DNA from: Verticillium longisporum
Lineage: Eukaryota > Ascomycota > Sordariomycetes > Glomerellales > Plectosphaerellaceae
Reading direction: 5' to 3'
NCBI GenBank assembly: GCA_019188255.1
Contig: JAETXT010000001.1
Span: forward strand, 2,790,001-2,854,000
DNA: 64,000 nucleotides
The translations under genes and the position numbers were made by a program. This document shows, in pieces, positions 32,819 through 44,021 of this stretch; position 1 is the stretch's first letter; the number at the start of each line of letters is the position of its first letter. The notes below the pieces were generated by a model. The model was not told where the DNA came from. It did no database searches and saw only the letters and a program-made list of their open reading frames with translations.

Positions 32819-34006
32819 TCAATCAGAATCACTATCATCCGAGAAGAAAGACCCAATACGAACACTGCCTCTGGACGACAGAGCATCAGTACTCTCCCGC
32901 CGATCGAGAACAAACTCATCCGCCAAAGGACTTTCCGGTACAAAGTCTTCCCAGACCGTCTCCCTCTTCTCCGCGGTCTCCCTCTCCACGGTCTCGCCAC
33001 CTGTTGTCTTGACTGTGCCCCCCAGGCTTCTCCGCTCCGAACCTGGACCCTCAAAGTTCCCCGTCTCAAAGTAATACTCAGCCCAGTCTGCGTACAAATC
33101 AACGCCTCGCCCAGCGACAGTCCGCCGCTTCTCCATGATTGGCCAATTTTGGAACTTCGAGACAGTCCGCTCGCCCAGGACGCTTCCTTGAACAGCTCGC
33201 TTCAGGGTATCCGGGGGCTTGAGCTCGTGAACGACATGCGAGCGCCTGGCGTATCGTATAACATCCATCGCCGGGGCGCCGTCGTCGTTTGCGTTCCCGA
33301 CTGACAATATTCGGGTCATCCGCCGCGAAGCATGTTCCGAGACAGCCCTAGCTCCAGAATCCTCCTCGGCACTGTCCTCTGTCGATGGACACTGTCCCTT
33401 CTCTGTCCCAGCGACAAGCGAAGCGTCCGACCTCCTCGACGCGCCGTACCCCGAATCGGAGCTCCGCCACGTACACCGCGCCGCCATGCGGTGCGAAGCC
33501 AGCATCTTCGACCGCGTCTGCACCTCGTGCAGCGCCGTGACGCCCACCGCACGCTGCGCCCGTCTGGCCTTCCGGTCGTCCTCAGCGTGATCAACCGCGC
33601 TCACAACCTTTGACCCCGCAGACCGCTCCACGGCCACGGCCACGGCCACTGAGACGCTCGCTTGTCGTATCACGGGAACACTGGCGTCCCTCATCGTCGA
33701 AAACGTGTCCTCCGTCTCCTCGTTCGTCTCCAGCGGCTGCGAGAGCGGCCACGCTGCGGGATGGTGGTTGTCGTCATCATCCCACGAGAACCCGTAACTC
33801 TTCGGTGAGCGGAACGCCTCAAGGAACCGCATGCACTCTTCGTCCGACGGCGCGGCCGTCACCGGCGTGGGAGCCTCCGGTCGATCAGGCGTGTGGACGG
33901 GCTTGAATGGCGCATCGCCCTGGGCGGGCCTCGACGGGAGCAGGAGGCGGTTGAGATTCATGCGCCGCAAGCGCGACCATCCTGTGTTCCGAGGCTGTCT
34001 CTCCAT
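32819..34006 (-). CDS. Uncharacterised 395-residue hydrophilic protein
   Basis: A single long frame starts at MERQPRNTGWSRLRRMNLNR and ends in an acidic tail (SFFSDDSDSD). It contains many Ser, Arg, Asp and Glu and no membrane segment. Two stretches look like conserved cores rather than filler: an N-terminal one around DEECMRFLEAFRSPKSYGFSW (residues 55-75, partial), and a C-terminal one with VSKFQNWPIMEKRRTVAGRG followed by VDLYADWAEYYFETGNFEGP. The middle is low-complexity, with VAVAVAVERS and RRSDASL blocks. I do not recognise the family. The second in-frame ATG (MNLNRLLLP) is an alternative start. The gene lies between two minus-strand genes, with normal spacing and no lesion. It is probably real because the frame is long, GC-biased and ends in a composition unlike random translation. 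Confidence 0.75.
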   Translation of the reverse strand: MERQPRNTGWSRLRRMNLNRLLLPSRPAQGDAPFKPVHTPDRPEAPTPVTAAPSDEECMRFLEAFRSPKSYGFSWDDDDNHHPAAWPLSQPLETNEETEDTFSTMRDASVPVIRQASVSVAVAVAVERSAGSKVVSAVDHAEDDRKARRAQRAVGVTALHEVQTRSKMLASHRMAARCTWRSSDSGYGASRRSDASLVAGTEKGQCPSTEDSAEEDSGARAVSEHASRRMTRILSVGNANDDGAPAMDVIRYARRSHVVHELKPPDTLKRAVQGSVLGERTVSKFQNWPIMEKRRTVAGRGVDLYADWAEYYFETGNFEGPGSERRSLGGTVKTTGGETVERETAEKRETVWEDFVPESPLADEFVLDRRESTDALSSRGSVRIGSFFSDDSDSD

Positions 34007-34483
34007 GCTTTTGGTCTTGATTTTGGCCGGCAGAATACAACAAGTTTCACAGAAAATGAGATGCAGAGGCGGCCAGGCGGAAGGCGGGAGGGCGCGCCGG
34101 CGCCTTTAAGAGAGAGCATGCTGTTTTCTTTGGCCTCGGGCGGGCTTCTTGGAAACCGCACGCAATGTGAGCCATGCCGGGCTTTGAGACGAGATCTGCT
34201 GACCGAGGACAGTTTGCTGGGACATGCCCTGAGGAGGGGATCAGCCATTCATTGAGAGCAAAGGTCGCGGCGTGGTGTCATGATCCGCGAGACAAAGGGG
34301 CGCCCCCTTCTCCTCAAAGAGAGCCACGGCAGCACACATCAAAGATGGCGCAATCAACCGCCTTTGCCACGGCCGAGACTCACGCGAGGAAGCGTGTTAA
34401 ATCGCCCATGACAGAAAATTCAAAATGCCATGTGCTACATGCCCATTCTATGCTATGCCAGTGAAATCGCAAATGACCCTCCC
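34007..34483. other. Spacer downstream of the VHC1-type gene
   Basis: These 477 bases lie between the stop of the cotransporter gene and the start of the 395-aa gene. There is no supported gene. Confidence 0.4.
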
Positions 34484-37400
34484 CTACAAACCCACCGTCA
34501 CCGTCATGTTGTTGCTCAGCACGAGCAGAACGGGTGGCAATTCATGGCACAGAACCTCAACATCCGACAGGTACTGAACGCTCGCTGCCTCGTCACGGCA
34601 CGTGCCATCGGCGGGAATCGGCAGCGTGGTGAACAGCACGGCTGTGTCGCCACTGTACTGGCGCATGAGTTCGTTGAGAATGAGGTGCTGCGCGCGACTA
34701 GGCAGGTCGTTGAATGAAAGCGCCACGCCTTGCGTCGAATAGGTGGCACCGCCGCTCTCGTCCGAGTCGTGAGGGCCAGCCTCGAGGCGGTAGCGCTCGA
34801 TAATCTCGGCCATGTTCAGTTGGACGTCACCGGGATCACCAGTCGAAACAAGCGACGCTCGCCGGGAGTGGTATACCGGCTCGGCAAACGTGATGCCCGG
34901 AGTGAAGGTGCCGGTGGTGTTCTTGGTGTCGCCGCTGGGCTGGGTCGGGAACCTGCCCATGGAGGACTGCCGCGAAAAGGTTGGCCGGGAGGGTCCCGCG
35001 GTGGGCTCGGCGAACATTATGGTCGGGCCCGAATTGCCTTCGACTGCAACCTTGGTCTCTGGCACTGGCCGGCTGGAGAAGCGTGCGGCTGACGACTGGC
35101 GGGAGAATTGTGGTCGCATGGGGGTAGGCACGCCAGAAGCGTCCTGTGACGTGTCATTCGGGAGCGATGGGAAGGCATCGCCAGGCGTGGGCGGTTGTAG
35201 CGATTTGCTTGACAGGTTTCGTGGCAGCCTCGAGTGTTCGGACGTGTATAACACGGACGAGTCTGGTTGGCGGTCATCGATCTCGACCTGAGATGCTCCC
35301 TTGTTGTATAGTGTATTCGCCGTTGTTTCGGTGGACATGGTGCCGTATGCCGACCCTCTTCCTACGCCGCGCGTCTTTGCGTGCTTCCTCGCGGACGGCA
35401 TTTTAGTGAGTAGGTCGTCGCTCTGACTTCTGCCACCACCCTTGATAGAAAGAAGAGGGCGTCTAGCGAGCTCGCTGTTGTCTACGACGCCATCCTCGTC
35501 TTCGGTGGCTGGTTCGTCGACATGGTGGTAATCCGAGTCGGAGTCGAAGCTGTCGACCGCATTCTCTCCTCCGCCCATGTCTTCTTCGTCAAGGACATCG
35601 TCATCCTCTCCAAAAACTTCGTCCCCAAGATGTGAAGTGTGAATTCCCATGCTCACGCCGAGCCGGCCAAGTCTGGATGCCTGCGTCTTGCGTGGGATAT
35701 CCCCCAGATGGACCATGCTCGTGCGTCGCTTGCCGCCAGTCTCGTCCAGCGGCACATGCGGATTGAAAACCCCTGGTCGGCCTGCAGTTGATTCGACGAT
35801 ACTTGCCAGTGACTTCAGCTCTTGACTGGAGCTCATGTTGGAGGCGCGACCCCTGAACTTTTGAAGATCGTCCCACCACTCCTCGTTCGAGAGAACGTCA
35901 TTGACGACGATGTCCGTGTCGACGTCATCTGAGCGCCCATTAATGATGAGCTCGTAGGTCTTCAACTCGCCCGAAGCTAGCCAGAAAACGAGGACCTCGG
36001 CTTCGATCCTGAGCTTATCAAGAAGTGCCTGCACCCTGGCCCGTTCTTCTGCCAGCTCACTTTCATACTCAACAAATACCATGATACGTAGGTCATATGC
36101 GCTCTTCCAGGCCGGCACACTCTCCAGTATGTAGCCCAATTGCAAAATCAAGGTGTCTGGAAGTAGTCAGCAAGGCTATGACCCAAGACCAGGCCAGACA
36201 CGCACATGTATCAAAATTGGTTGTCAGTACGCTCTTGCCGTCGGACAGGAGCTCGGCAGACATTTGTATTGGCCAGAGATCAATGTACTTTTTCGTGTTC
36301 GCCTTGTCCTTTCGGGGCGTCTCGAGAGCTTGGAAGCCCTTGCCCACAGCGACATTCAGCTTGTACCGTAGGGCGAGGTCTTCCAACATGGTCATGTAAC
36401 TCGTCACACTCATCATGCTCTCCGTTCGAATGACGTCGGTAGGTAAGAAGCCTTCGAGTAGGCGCGCAGAAGTATCTCCACGACGTCTACGCGGCCCCTT
36501 GCTCGATTTCAAGGGGGATTTCTGCGTCTTTGTGGGAGATGCTGGCACCTCGGGCACCTTGACAGCAGGACGGGAGTTGCGAAGCTCATCCATGTTGTAG
36601 AAGCCCATGACGGCAATGTTCGGCCTCATGCCACCAAGCCCTGCCGACAAGATCAAGTTTCGGATGCCCCAGTTGATCGAAGGCGACATGGTCAACTGGA
36701 CAAAAGCCTTGATCCTCGACTTTTCCGAAATGTAGTTTGTCCACGCAGCTTGCTGCAGTCTGGCTTCGTGCACCCCAGTGTTGAAGTCATCGGTGACAAT
36801 GACGTGGCCTAGGATGTAGAGTGACCCCTTCTTCATGGAGTTGCAAAACTGAATCAGTCGAGTCTGGGATCTTGGGTTGTTGATGAGGAGAATGATCTGG
36901 GGCCGCCAGAACTTGATGTGCTCTGGCCGCAGTCGAAGCAGATACTTGCGCACCTGATGATAGATGAGGTTTTGCGAGACGTCACCCCAGCTCTTCGGCG
37001 GGCTGAGATAGTGAATCAACGAGAACAAGAACACGAGCAGACAGACGGCAGATGCTGCGTATGAGTCGTCAATGAAGAACATGGCCGCGGCCGACAAGAT
37101 GCTGCCAGCGAATGCCGTCTGCCAGCTGAAGAATTTGAAAGCTGGCCTGAAGTTGGGTGCCGACCCAATCTTGAGTAGAAAGCAGGCGAGGTTCATCACG
37201 AAGAAGGTCATCTGGTGCCATTTAGCGATGCGTGTTGTGCGGCTAGGCAACAGAAAGAAAAACACATACCTGGTATCCCATGGAGATCAAGGTGGCGATC
37301 TGGTTCAAGTTGGCAAGCATGGCTATTTGGGCAATAGCATATGTCAACATGATGGCCACGACAGGCTCATCCGCCTTTTTTGTCCCCTTGCCGAACACGG

Positions 37401-38493
37401 TGAGGCCGGGTAAGTTGGTCTCTGGCGAGGGCCTGCATCAGCTTGGCCGCCCCAATGAGGCCCATGACGGCGGAGAAGAATGTGACGGCACACTCTCCTG
37501 CGAGGATCAGAGGGGCAGAGAGATTCGTCAGAGAGATGACATTGGTGTTGCGAAGGAACGATGCATGCGTCGTGCTCGCAGCGAGGGAGAAGATGACCAC
37601 CAAGTAGGCGATGAATGTGGTGAGCATGGCCCAAAGCGTGCCTTTGGGGATGGCCTTGCTTGGATTGCGCAAGTCACCAGACATGGACGCACCCGCAAAG
37701 ATGCCGGATGTGGCCGGGAAAAGGATGCCAAAGAGCTCGCGGAATGTTTCGAACCCCTTGTACGCAGCGCCTTGGGTGTGGGGGACAAAGTTGTCTATCA
37801 GCGTCTGTAGGCTGACGCCCGTAAACTCGATACCCAGGTCGTCATCTCGGAAAGGAGTCTTGAAGATGGCCGAAACAGGTATGCTCAGGATGGCCAATGT
37901 TAAGATGACGAGGAGGCCATTGCTCGCCTTGGCAAAGATGCTGCTCCCGGCCAAGCCGAGAGCGGTGCAGACAAGCAAAGCAGCGGTTTCGAAGCCGTAG
38001 ATTGTCCAGTAGCCCTGAGGGAAGGCCGGCCCCAGGTTCATCCTGACGCAGTCGATGAGGCCCACAACATTGAGGGCCGTGTTGAGCACCTGGGCGAGAT
38101 AGAACAAGACTCCAATCGAGCCGCCGAATTCGGGCCCCAAAGAGCGCGAGATGAGGTAGTAGGCACCGCCGCCCTTGACCTCGCCATTGGACGCGATGGC
38201 AGATAGAGACAGCGTGGTCAAGAAGTCGACGAGGTACGCTGTGATGAGCAGACCTGGGAGCTGCGTGTTAGTCTACTCGCCCCGCACGCGAACACGACGA
38301 AAAATGGTGGCGCCAAACCGAGTATGCCCAAGAGGCCAACCTGCCCAAGGATGAGGCCAAATCGCAGGAACATGAGAATGCTCAGGATGTTGAGGTAGAC
38401 GGGAATATAGACACCCGAAACGACACCAAGCTTCGTGGCTTTCTTCGATACGTCCGAGCCGGAGAGGCTGGGCCGTTTGTCGTCGGCGGACAT
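34484..38493 (-). CDS. VHC1: Cation-chloride cotransporter (SLC12; VHC1-like vacuolar K-Cl cotransporter), with a frame lesion
   Basis: Members move K+ and Cl- together; the fungal protein VHC1 sits in the vacuolar membrane. Exons are 38493-38319, 38253-37270, 37211-36206 and 36156-34484, with introns of 65, 58 and 49 nt, all with GT...CTAAC/CTGAC...AG or close variants. The N-terminal transporter core shows GVVSGVYIPVYLNILSILMF, ASNGEVKGGGAYYLISRSLG, FGILFPATSGIFAGASMSGD, LRNPSKAIPKGTLWA and further helices up to about residue 500. A long cytosolic SLC12-type C-terminal half follows (KSWGDVSQNLIYHQVRKYLL, FWRPQIILLINNPRS and FVEYESELAEERARVQALL), with a Ser-rich insert before the terminal block. 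Within exon 2 the frame breaks near 37408-37416, between MQALARDQL and PGLTVFGKGTKKADEPV. Two missing bases, or one extra, would explain it. The corrected length is about 1,278-1,279 residues. Confidence 0.9.
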
Positions 38494-40243
38494 GATGGCA
38501 TCGGTGCTGTTCAGCAGAGGCGAGGCGCTATGGTTGTGTGCGCGTGAATCGCTTCGTCCTGTTCTAGCTCCGCGGAAACCTGGGGAATCGAGCCAGCAAT
38601 ACCGGGAGGGGTCATGAAGATGGCGCCTTGGAGAATGTGCCTACTATGAGGAGGGATGCGCCACCTTTTCCTTGATCGGCATGAGACAGCTCAGCTTGCG
38701 TTGGCCAGGGTGCGGGATTGACTGAGCCAGAGCACGGACAGAAGGGAACGACGAGTTGAAGAAGGAGACTCGAAGAAGGAGAATCGACGTGTTTCGTAGG
38801 GTAGACGACGAGGAGCAGAGGTTCACTTGAACTTGACCTTCAACACAGCCCGGGACGTTAATCCGGATGGCATCTGCTGCCCCTCGCCTCGTATGAGATG
38901 CCGGCCGATCCAAGGCAAAGTCGCTGGATTGGGCGAGCCAAGCACATCGTGGTGCAGAGCTGCAGGAAGTGCGCCTAGGGGAGCATTACTGCAGCATCTG
39001 GGAATGCGCACAGGAGGGGTCTGTTGGCGCTCATTGGGTGGGGGTGTCGCTGGCCTGGGGAAATCAACGTCAGCCGAGGATCTGCGTGAAACTGTGACTG
39101 GATGTGTTGACCTCCAGGCGGAGAGGGACGCAGATGTTCTCGGATCGCTGCTCGTCCAGGCGAGGCGTTGGATGAGGTGGAAGTATGTCTAGGTAAGGTA
39201 TTTAGGTATTCGCACTCCCAGCGGCAGGCAGACAGACATGAAGCAACCGGAGCTCCTCTCAACGCATCGATGCTGGGGAGGCACGCTGGAGTCACAGGTC
39301 TTGCCATGTGCCAGCGACTTGATGAGGAAGGAATGTCCCCCCGAGCTCCGGGATGTTTTGGCGCATCGGGCGCTACTGAACCCCCACACGAACTCCCAAG
39401 CCGCTGTGCAAGCTCGCTGTACCTGTACCGCTGGGCAGTGTCTACCTACCTGTGCCTGCCCATTGTAGGCACCTGTGCCTGCCCAGATTGTAGGCACCTG
39501 TCTCTTCACAGAAGGCAGGTGCCTGGTCTTGTTATGAGGTCTTCGTCTTCAGTAGTACTTCGGTTTGACTCTGGATTCTAGAAACCACCGAGACTCGATC
39601 ATCTCTGTATATCATCCAATAACGAGCACACCAGCAGACGCAGACGCAGACGCAGACACAGACGCAGACGAGACACCAAAGCCAAGCGCAGTCTGACGTC
39701 GTCGCGCAGGTCCCTTGATTCAGGGCCCCATGCACTGGGACGCACTGGATGCACTGGGGCCTGCCGCCCTGCCATCTGCCTGATCCCGTGAGTGTGTGGC
39801 TGGTCAGACCCCACGCCCGCTGGAAGAGCGGCTCAAGCCCTTGGCGAGCCAGTCATCCGTCACCAGACGTGACCCGCTGATAACAACGGCGAGTAGTAAC
39901 GGGCACCGTAGGCTTATCACGGGATCTCTGCAACACCACGAGCATCTCTTCCCGCTCTCGTACTCCCTCCACCACCAATTGAGCTTGTCAGCTGTGCCGA
40001 GGCCACCGACAGGTAAGCAACCTCGCACGGCAGCTCCATGGCCTCATAAGATGCCGCCGTCCGAGTCTTTCCTTCGTCCCTGCGTGCCCGCCCAATGACT
40101 CGGCGCTAATAACTTGTGTGTGCGCGCCGCAGGAATCCTTCACTCGACCGACGCCCGCCCTCGTCCTCTACCTTCGGGCCACCCGATAACGATCGTCAGC
40201 GCAGCATGAGCCAGCTGTCGAACAGCCTTGCAACGTAACGATC
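38494..40243. promoter_or_regulatory. Divergent promoter region of the VHC1 and AVT-type genes
   Basis: These 1,750 bases separate divergent start codons of two membrane transporters. They contain a GCAGAC microsatellite (39634-39670), a repeated TGCCTGCCCA(T)TGTAGGCACCTG motif around 39451-39535, and a CT-rich leader before 40244. No separate gene is supported. Confidence 0.45.
39634..39670. repeat. GCAGAC hexanucleotide microsatellite
   Basis: Six near-perfect GCAGAC units, one with a G-to-A change, lie in the spacer upstream of the AVT-type gene. Confidence 0.9.
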
Positions 40244-42596
40244 ATGGCCTCCCCCTTCAGAGATCCTTTGAACATTCCTCGTGCCGGCTCGCCCTCCTCC
40301 TTCGCCGCCCGCCAGTTTGGAACCTCGGTGCCTCGTGCCGACGCGACAGCCAGGCTCGCATCGCCCGTGCCCTCACAGCAGTTCGGCACCCCCCAGGGAC
40401 AGCTCATCAATGGATTCTCCTCGAGAGCCAGCATCTCGGGCGACGTGAACAGCCAGGCTCCCTTGCCCGGCGGCGTCGCCTCCAGCGTCCAGGGCCCCGG
40501 CGTGTCTGCCCTCGCTGCCGCACTGTCAAACTCAATCGGAGTCTCCCCTCCCAGGCACGGCACGCCCGCCGTCCGCACCTCCAGCCCGCCCCCGAGGCCT
40601 CTGTCTCCCGCCACTGCCGGTGCCTTGCTCGGCAGCACACCCCAGACCAACTACGGTTCGTTCGACTCGAGCAAACGCAACCCCGCCACCGGCGCCTACG
40701 AGGACCCCGAGATTGTCAAGAGGCATCTGGTCCAACCCACGGATGCCGGCTCCGAGGAATCGAGCCTGCGAGATGGTGTCAAGGGAAAGCAGTCTGCTGA
40801 CCCCGCGGGAGCTGGTCTGGACGACGAGGAATTTTCCAGTCTCCGTCTGCAGGGCGGCGACGTCACAAGAGGCATTTACAAATGGTCTGAGGAGGCCGAG
40901 GCGAGGAACAAGATGCAGCGCAGCAAGAGCTTCAGCGTCTCGCGGCCGAACCCTGAGAACGAGGTGCTCGATATCAACGCCATCAAGGTTCCTGGTGGTT
41001 TCCGCCGCAACTACCTGAGGAGGTCGGCGCGAAGCCCTTCGGCAGATCGAGGCCGTCTCGAGGCCGGCGAGGGCACCAATGCTGCCCAGCCGCGCATGTT
41101 GACCTCGAGCTTCCTCGAGTTCCTAAGCATGTACGGCCACTTTGCCGGCGAGGAGCTCGAGGAGGACGACGAGGCTCTGCAGCCAGGCGAGTACTTCTCG
41201 TCTGGCCCCGACGACGACTCCTACTACAGTGGCGAGGGCAGCGTCGGGGACAGGGTACCGATGGAGGACAGGGCGCTTTTAACACCCTCGCGCCGCAAGT
41301 GGAGGTGTAAGCCTCGCGGCGGATGAGGTACCAACAGCCCCAGGGGTGCTGGCCTGCTTCTGTTGAAGTCTTTTGTCGGCACGGGTGTCCTCTTCCTACC
41401 GCGTGCCTACCTCAGCGGTGGCATGCTGTTCAGTAACCTCATCTTGCTGTTCGTTGCGGCCCTGAGTTACTACTGCTTCGTCCTCCTCGTCACGACCCGT
41501 CTCAAGGTCGAAGGTTCCTTCGGAGACATTGGTGGTATCCTCTACGGCAAGTGGATGCGGGGCATGATCCTGAGTTCCATCGTGCTGAGCCAGATTGGTT
41601 TCATCGCGGCGTACATGGTGTTCACCTCGGAGAACCTTCAGGCGTTTGTGCTGGCTGTCACCGATTGCAAGACGTACATGGACATCAAGTGGTTCATTCT
41701 GATGCAACTGGCAGTGTTCCTGCCCTTCTCGCTGATGCGCGACATTGAGAAGCTCGGTGTCACGGCTCTCGTTGCTGATGCCTTCATCCTCATCGGCCTT
41801 GCCTACCTTTTCTACTATGATGTCCTCACCCTGGCCACCAACGGCCTGGCGGACATCATCATGTTCAACCAAGACAACTGGACCCTCTTCATCGGCACCG
41901 CCATCTTCACATTTGAAGGCATTGGCTTGATCATTCCGATCCAGGAGTCCATGAAGCACCCGACCAAGTTCCCCCGCGTCCTGTTCATCGTCATGATCAT
42001 CATCACCACCGTCTTCATCGTCATGGGCGCCTTCTCCTACGCCGCCTACGGCTCCAAGACGGAGACTGTTGTTCTGCTCAACCTTCCACAGGACAGCAAG
42101 CTCGTCAACGGCGTTCAGTTCCTGTACTCGGTCGCCATCATGCTGTCGACGCCGCTGCAGATCTTCCCCGCCATCAAGATTACCGAGAACGGCCTCTTTA
42201 CCAAGAGCGGCAAGTACAACCCCTACATCAAGTGGCAGAAGAACTGCTACCGCTTCTTCTTTGTCTGCATGTGCTCTGCCATTGCCTGGGGTGGTGCCGC
42301 CAATCTCGACAAGTTTGTCGCCCTCGTCGGCAATTTTGCATGCATCCCGCTGGTCTTCATCTATCCTGTGAGTGCCTCGTGTCCGCTTCATGTGTACTTT
42401 TTTACTGATACTTCTTTAGCCCCTCCTCCACTACAAGGCTGTCGCGCGCAACAGGTACTGGAAAATCGCCGACGCTATTCTTTGCGTCTTTGGTTTCGTG
42501 GCCATGTCCTACACTACTGTTCTGACCGTCATGAACTGGGCTGCCGGGCCCTCCGGACCTCCTCTGCCGGGCTACTGTGACTCCAAGGGCAACTAA
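40244..42596 (+). CDS. Vacuolar amino-acid transporter, AVT3/AVT4-like (AAAP/SLC36 family), with an in-frame TGA
   Basis: These proton-linked transporters export amino acids from the vacuole. Exons are 40244-42367 and 42420-42596, with a 52-nt intron (GTGAGT donor, TACTGAT branch, TTTAG acceptor) joining FIYP to PLLHYKAVARNRYWK. The first 360 residues are a cytosolic Ser/Pro-rich tail with an acidic block (EELEEDDEALQ). The membrane core starts at GAGLLLLKSFVGTGVLFLPR and has about ten to eleven helices, including FTFEGIGLIIPIQESMKHP and GAFSYAAYGSKTETVVLLNL. At codon 361, TGA (41324-41326) interrupts the frame between KPRGG and GTNSPRG, immediately before helix 1, while both sides remain in the same frame. 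The next ATG is inside the core, so reinitiation would lose helix 1. No plausible intron removes the stop. Total length is 766 codons. Confidence 0.88.
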
Positions 42597-43271
42597 ATCT
42601 ATCCATCGGCGTGTCATTGCACTGGGAACTTTGCAATCAATTATCTGAATATGAATATGTAAGTATGGGAGTCTCTTAGGTCTCATTACGAGGAGTCGGG
42701 GGTTGCATATGTTGGGAGATCAGACTGGATTTCTTTCAAGGCATTAGATCGCCTTATGGATGCATTTGGATACTTTCATAGCGATCGTCGAATATCAAAC
42801 ATTTCTGTAAACCCTTCATGGTTCTTGCTGTTTGTGGTTGTGTATGAGCATCTCCCTGTGATCCGATGTATGCACAGTATTTTGGGCGACAGGGCCACAC
42901 GGTACGCCACATTTTGCATTGGTTCCAAGCCAACGTGGCTGGTGATCCGAGCGCCCCAGGCGACGACGCGACAAGCTTCTCAGCGCCTCCCTCACCTATT
43001 GGCTGTGAAGGACGCTCTTTCACGATCCATTGATGAGAGCTCTGAGATTTGACGACGACACCCAACCAACGGCATCAACGAACGGCCTTGACACCCAATT
43101 CCTCACAACGGTTTCCTCTCATTTACGAGTTCCCAATCAGCAATAGGGATTATCGCTTCTGCTTTAGCGTTCCATCGCCGCTTGTTCACTCTCCGATTCG
43201 ACCTCTGAAGCTTCCTTCTCCTCAGAGACCCAACCTCGACTCCCAGATCATCTACTCATACATATCTCACA
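42597..43271. other. Spacer and RPB11 leader
   Basis: Between the AVT-type stop and RPB11. The right 200 bases are CT/CA-rich and read into ATCTCACAATG, a likely leader. Nothing else is seen. Confidence 0.4.
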
Positions 43272-44021
43272 ATGAACGCCCCCGACAGGTCAGTGCGGCC
43301 CAGATCATCATTGTTCCCCGTGCTCGGACGTCCCAAACTTTGAGCTGGCGATCTCATGGTACAAAATGTACCAACCACATTGGCATGATGGCGACCAGCC
43401 ATGTGTGTGCAGCTTGCGTGTGCACGAAGACGCTCTAGCCCCATCAGCAGTTTTGTGTTTCTACCAAATGGGCCTCAGGGCTGCTGCACAGTTCCCGGCG
43501 TTCGAGCTCGGGCCTCGCTCGTGAACAAGTACTAACACTTTCACCAGATTCGAGCTCTTTCTTCTCTCCGACGATGAGAAGAAGATCGAGGAGAAGCCGT
43601 ACGCGGGTGAGACCACGGCCCGAGCCATGTGACGGGGACCATGCAAAGACTGACACGTCCCAGGCATGTCCAACACGTCCGACTTTGTCATCAAGAAGGA
43701 GGACCACACCGTCGGCAACCTCATCTCCGAGCACCTCAAGATGCACCAGCACGTCCTGATGGCCGGCTACAAGAGTACGGCCGCCGCCAGCACGCCATGT
43801 CGCGCCCACCGCTGACGCCCTCTGCAGTCCCCCACCCCAACGTGTCCGAGATGTTCATCCGCGTCCAGACGGACGGCACGATCACCCCGAAAGACGCCGT
43901 GACGGAGGTCATCAAGGACCTCATGAAGGACTTCTCACACCTCGCGCAGGAGTTCATCCGCGAGTACGAGCTGCGCCGCGTCGTCGAGGCGCGCCAGCAC
44001 GATCAGACGAACGGACAGTAG
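43272..44021 (+). CDS. RPB11: RNA polymerase II subunit RPB11
   Basis: RPB11 pairs with RPB3 in the assembly platform of RNA polymerase II, related to the bacterial alpha subunit. Four exons: 43272-43288, 43548-43606, 43664-43774 and 43828-44021, giving 126 residues, about the usual length. Splices are GTCAGT...TACTAAC...CCAG (259 nt, unusually long for this window), GTGAGA...CTGAC...CCAG (57 nt), and GTACGG...CTGAC...GCAG (53 nt). The protein starts MNAPDRFELFLLSDDEKKI, the standard RPB11 start. It continues SDFVIKKEDHTVGNLISEHL, the family dimerisation helix, then VLMAGYKIPHPN and MFIRVQTDGTITPKDAV, and ends with the long C-terminal helix. The 17-base first exon and all phases agree, so I am confident of the model. 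Confidence 0.95.

Noticed and set aside
41305..41343. Very short intron (31-39 nt) that would remove the TGA in the AVT-type gene
   Set aside because: The donor GTGTAA/GTAAGC is followed too soon by CAG with no branch site, and the sequence inside still reads like the conserved linker; fungal introns are rarely this short.
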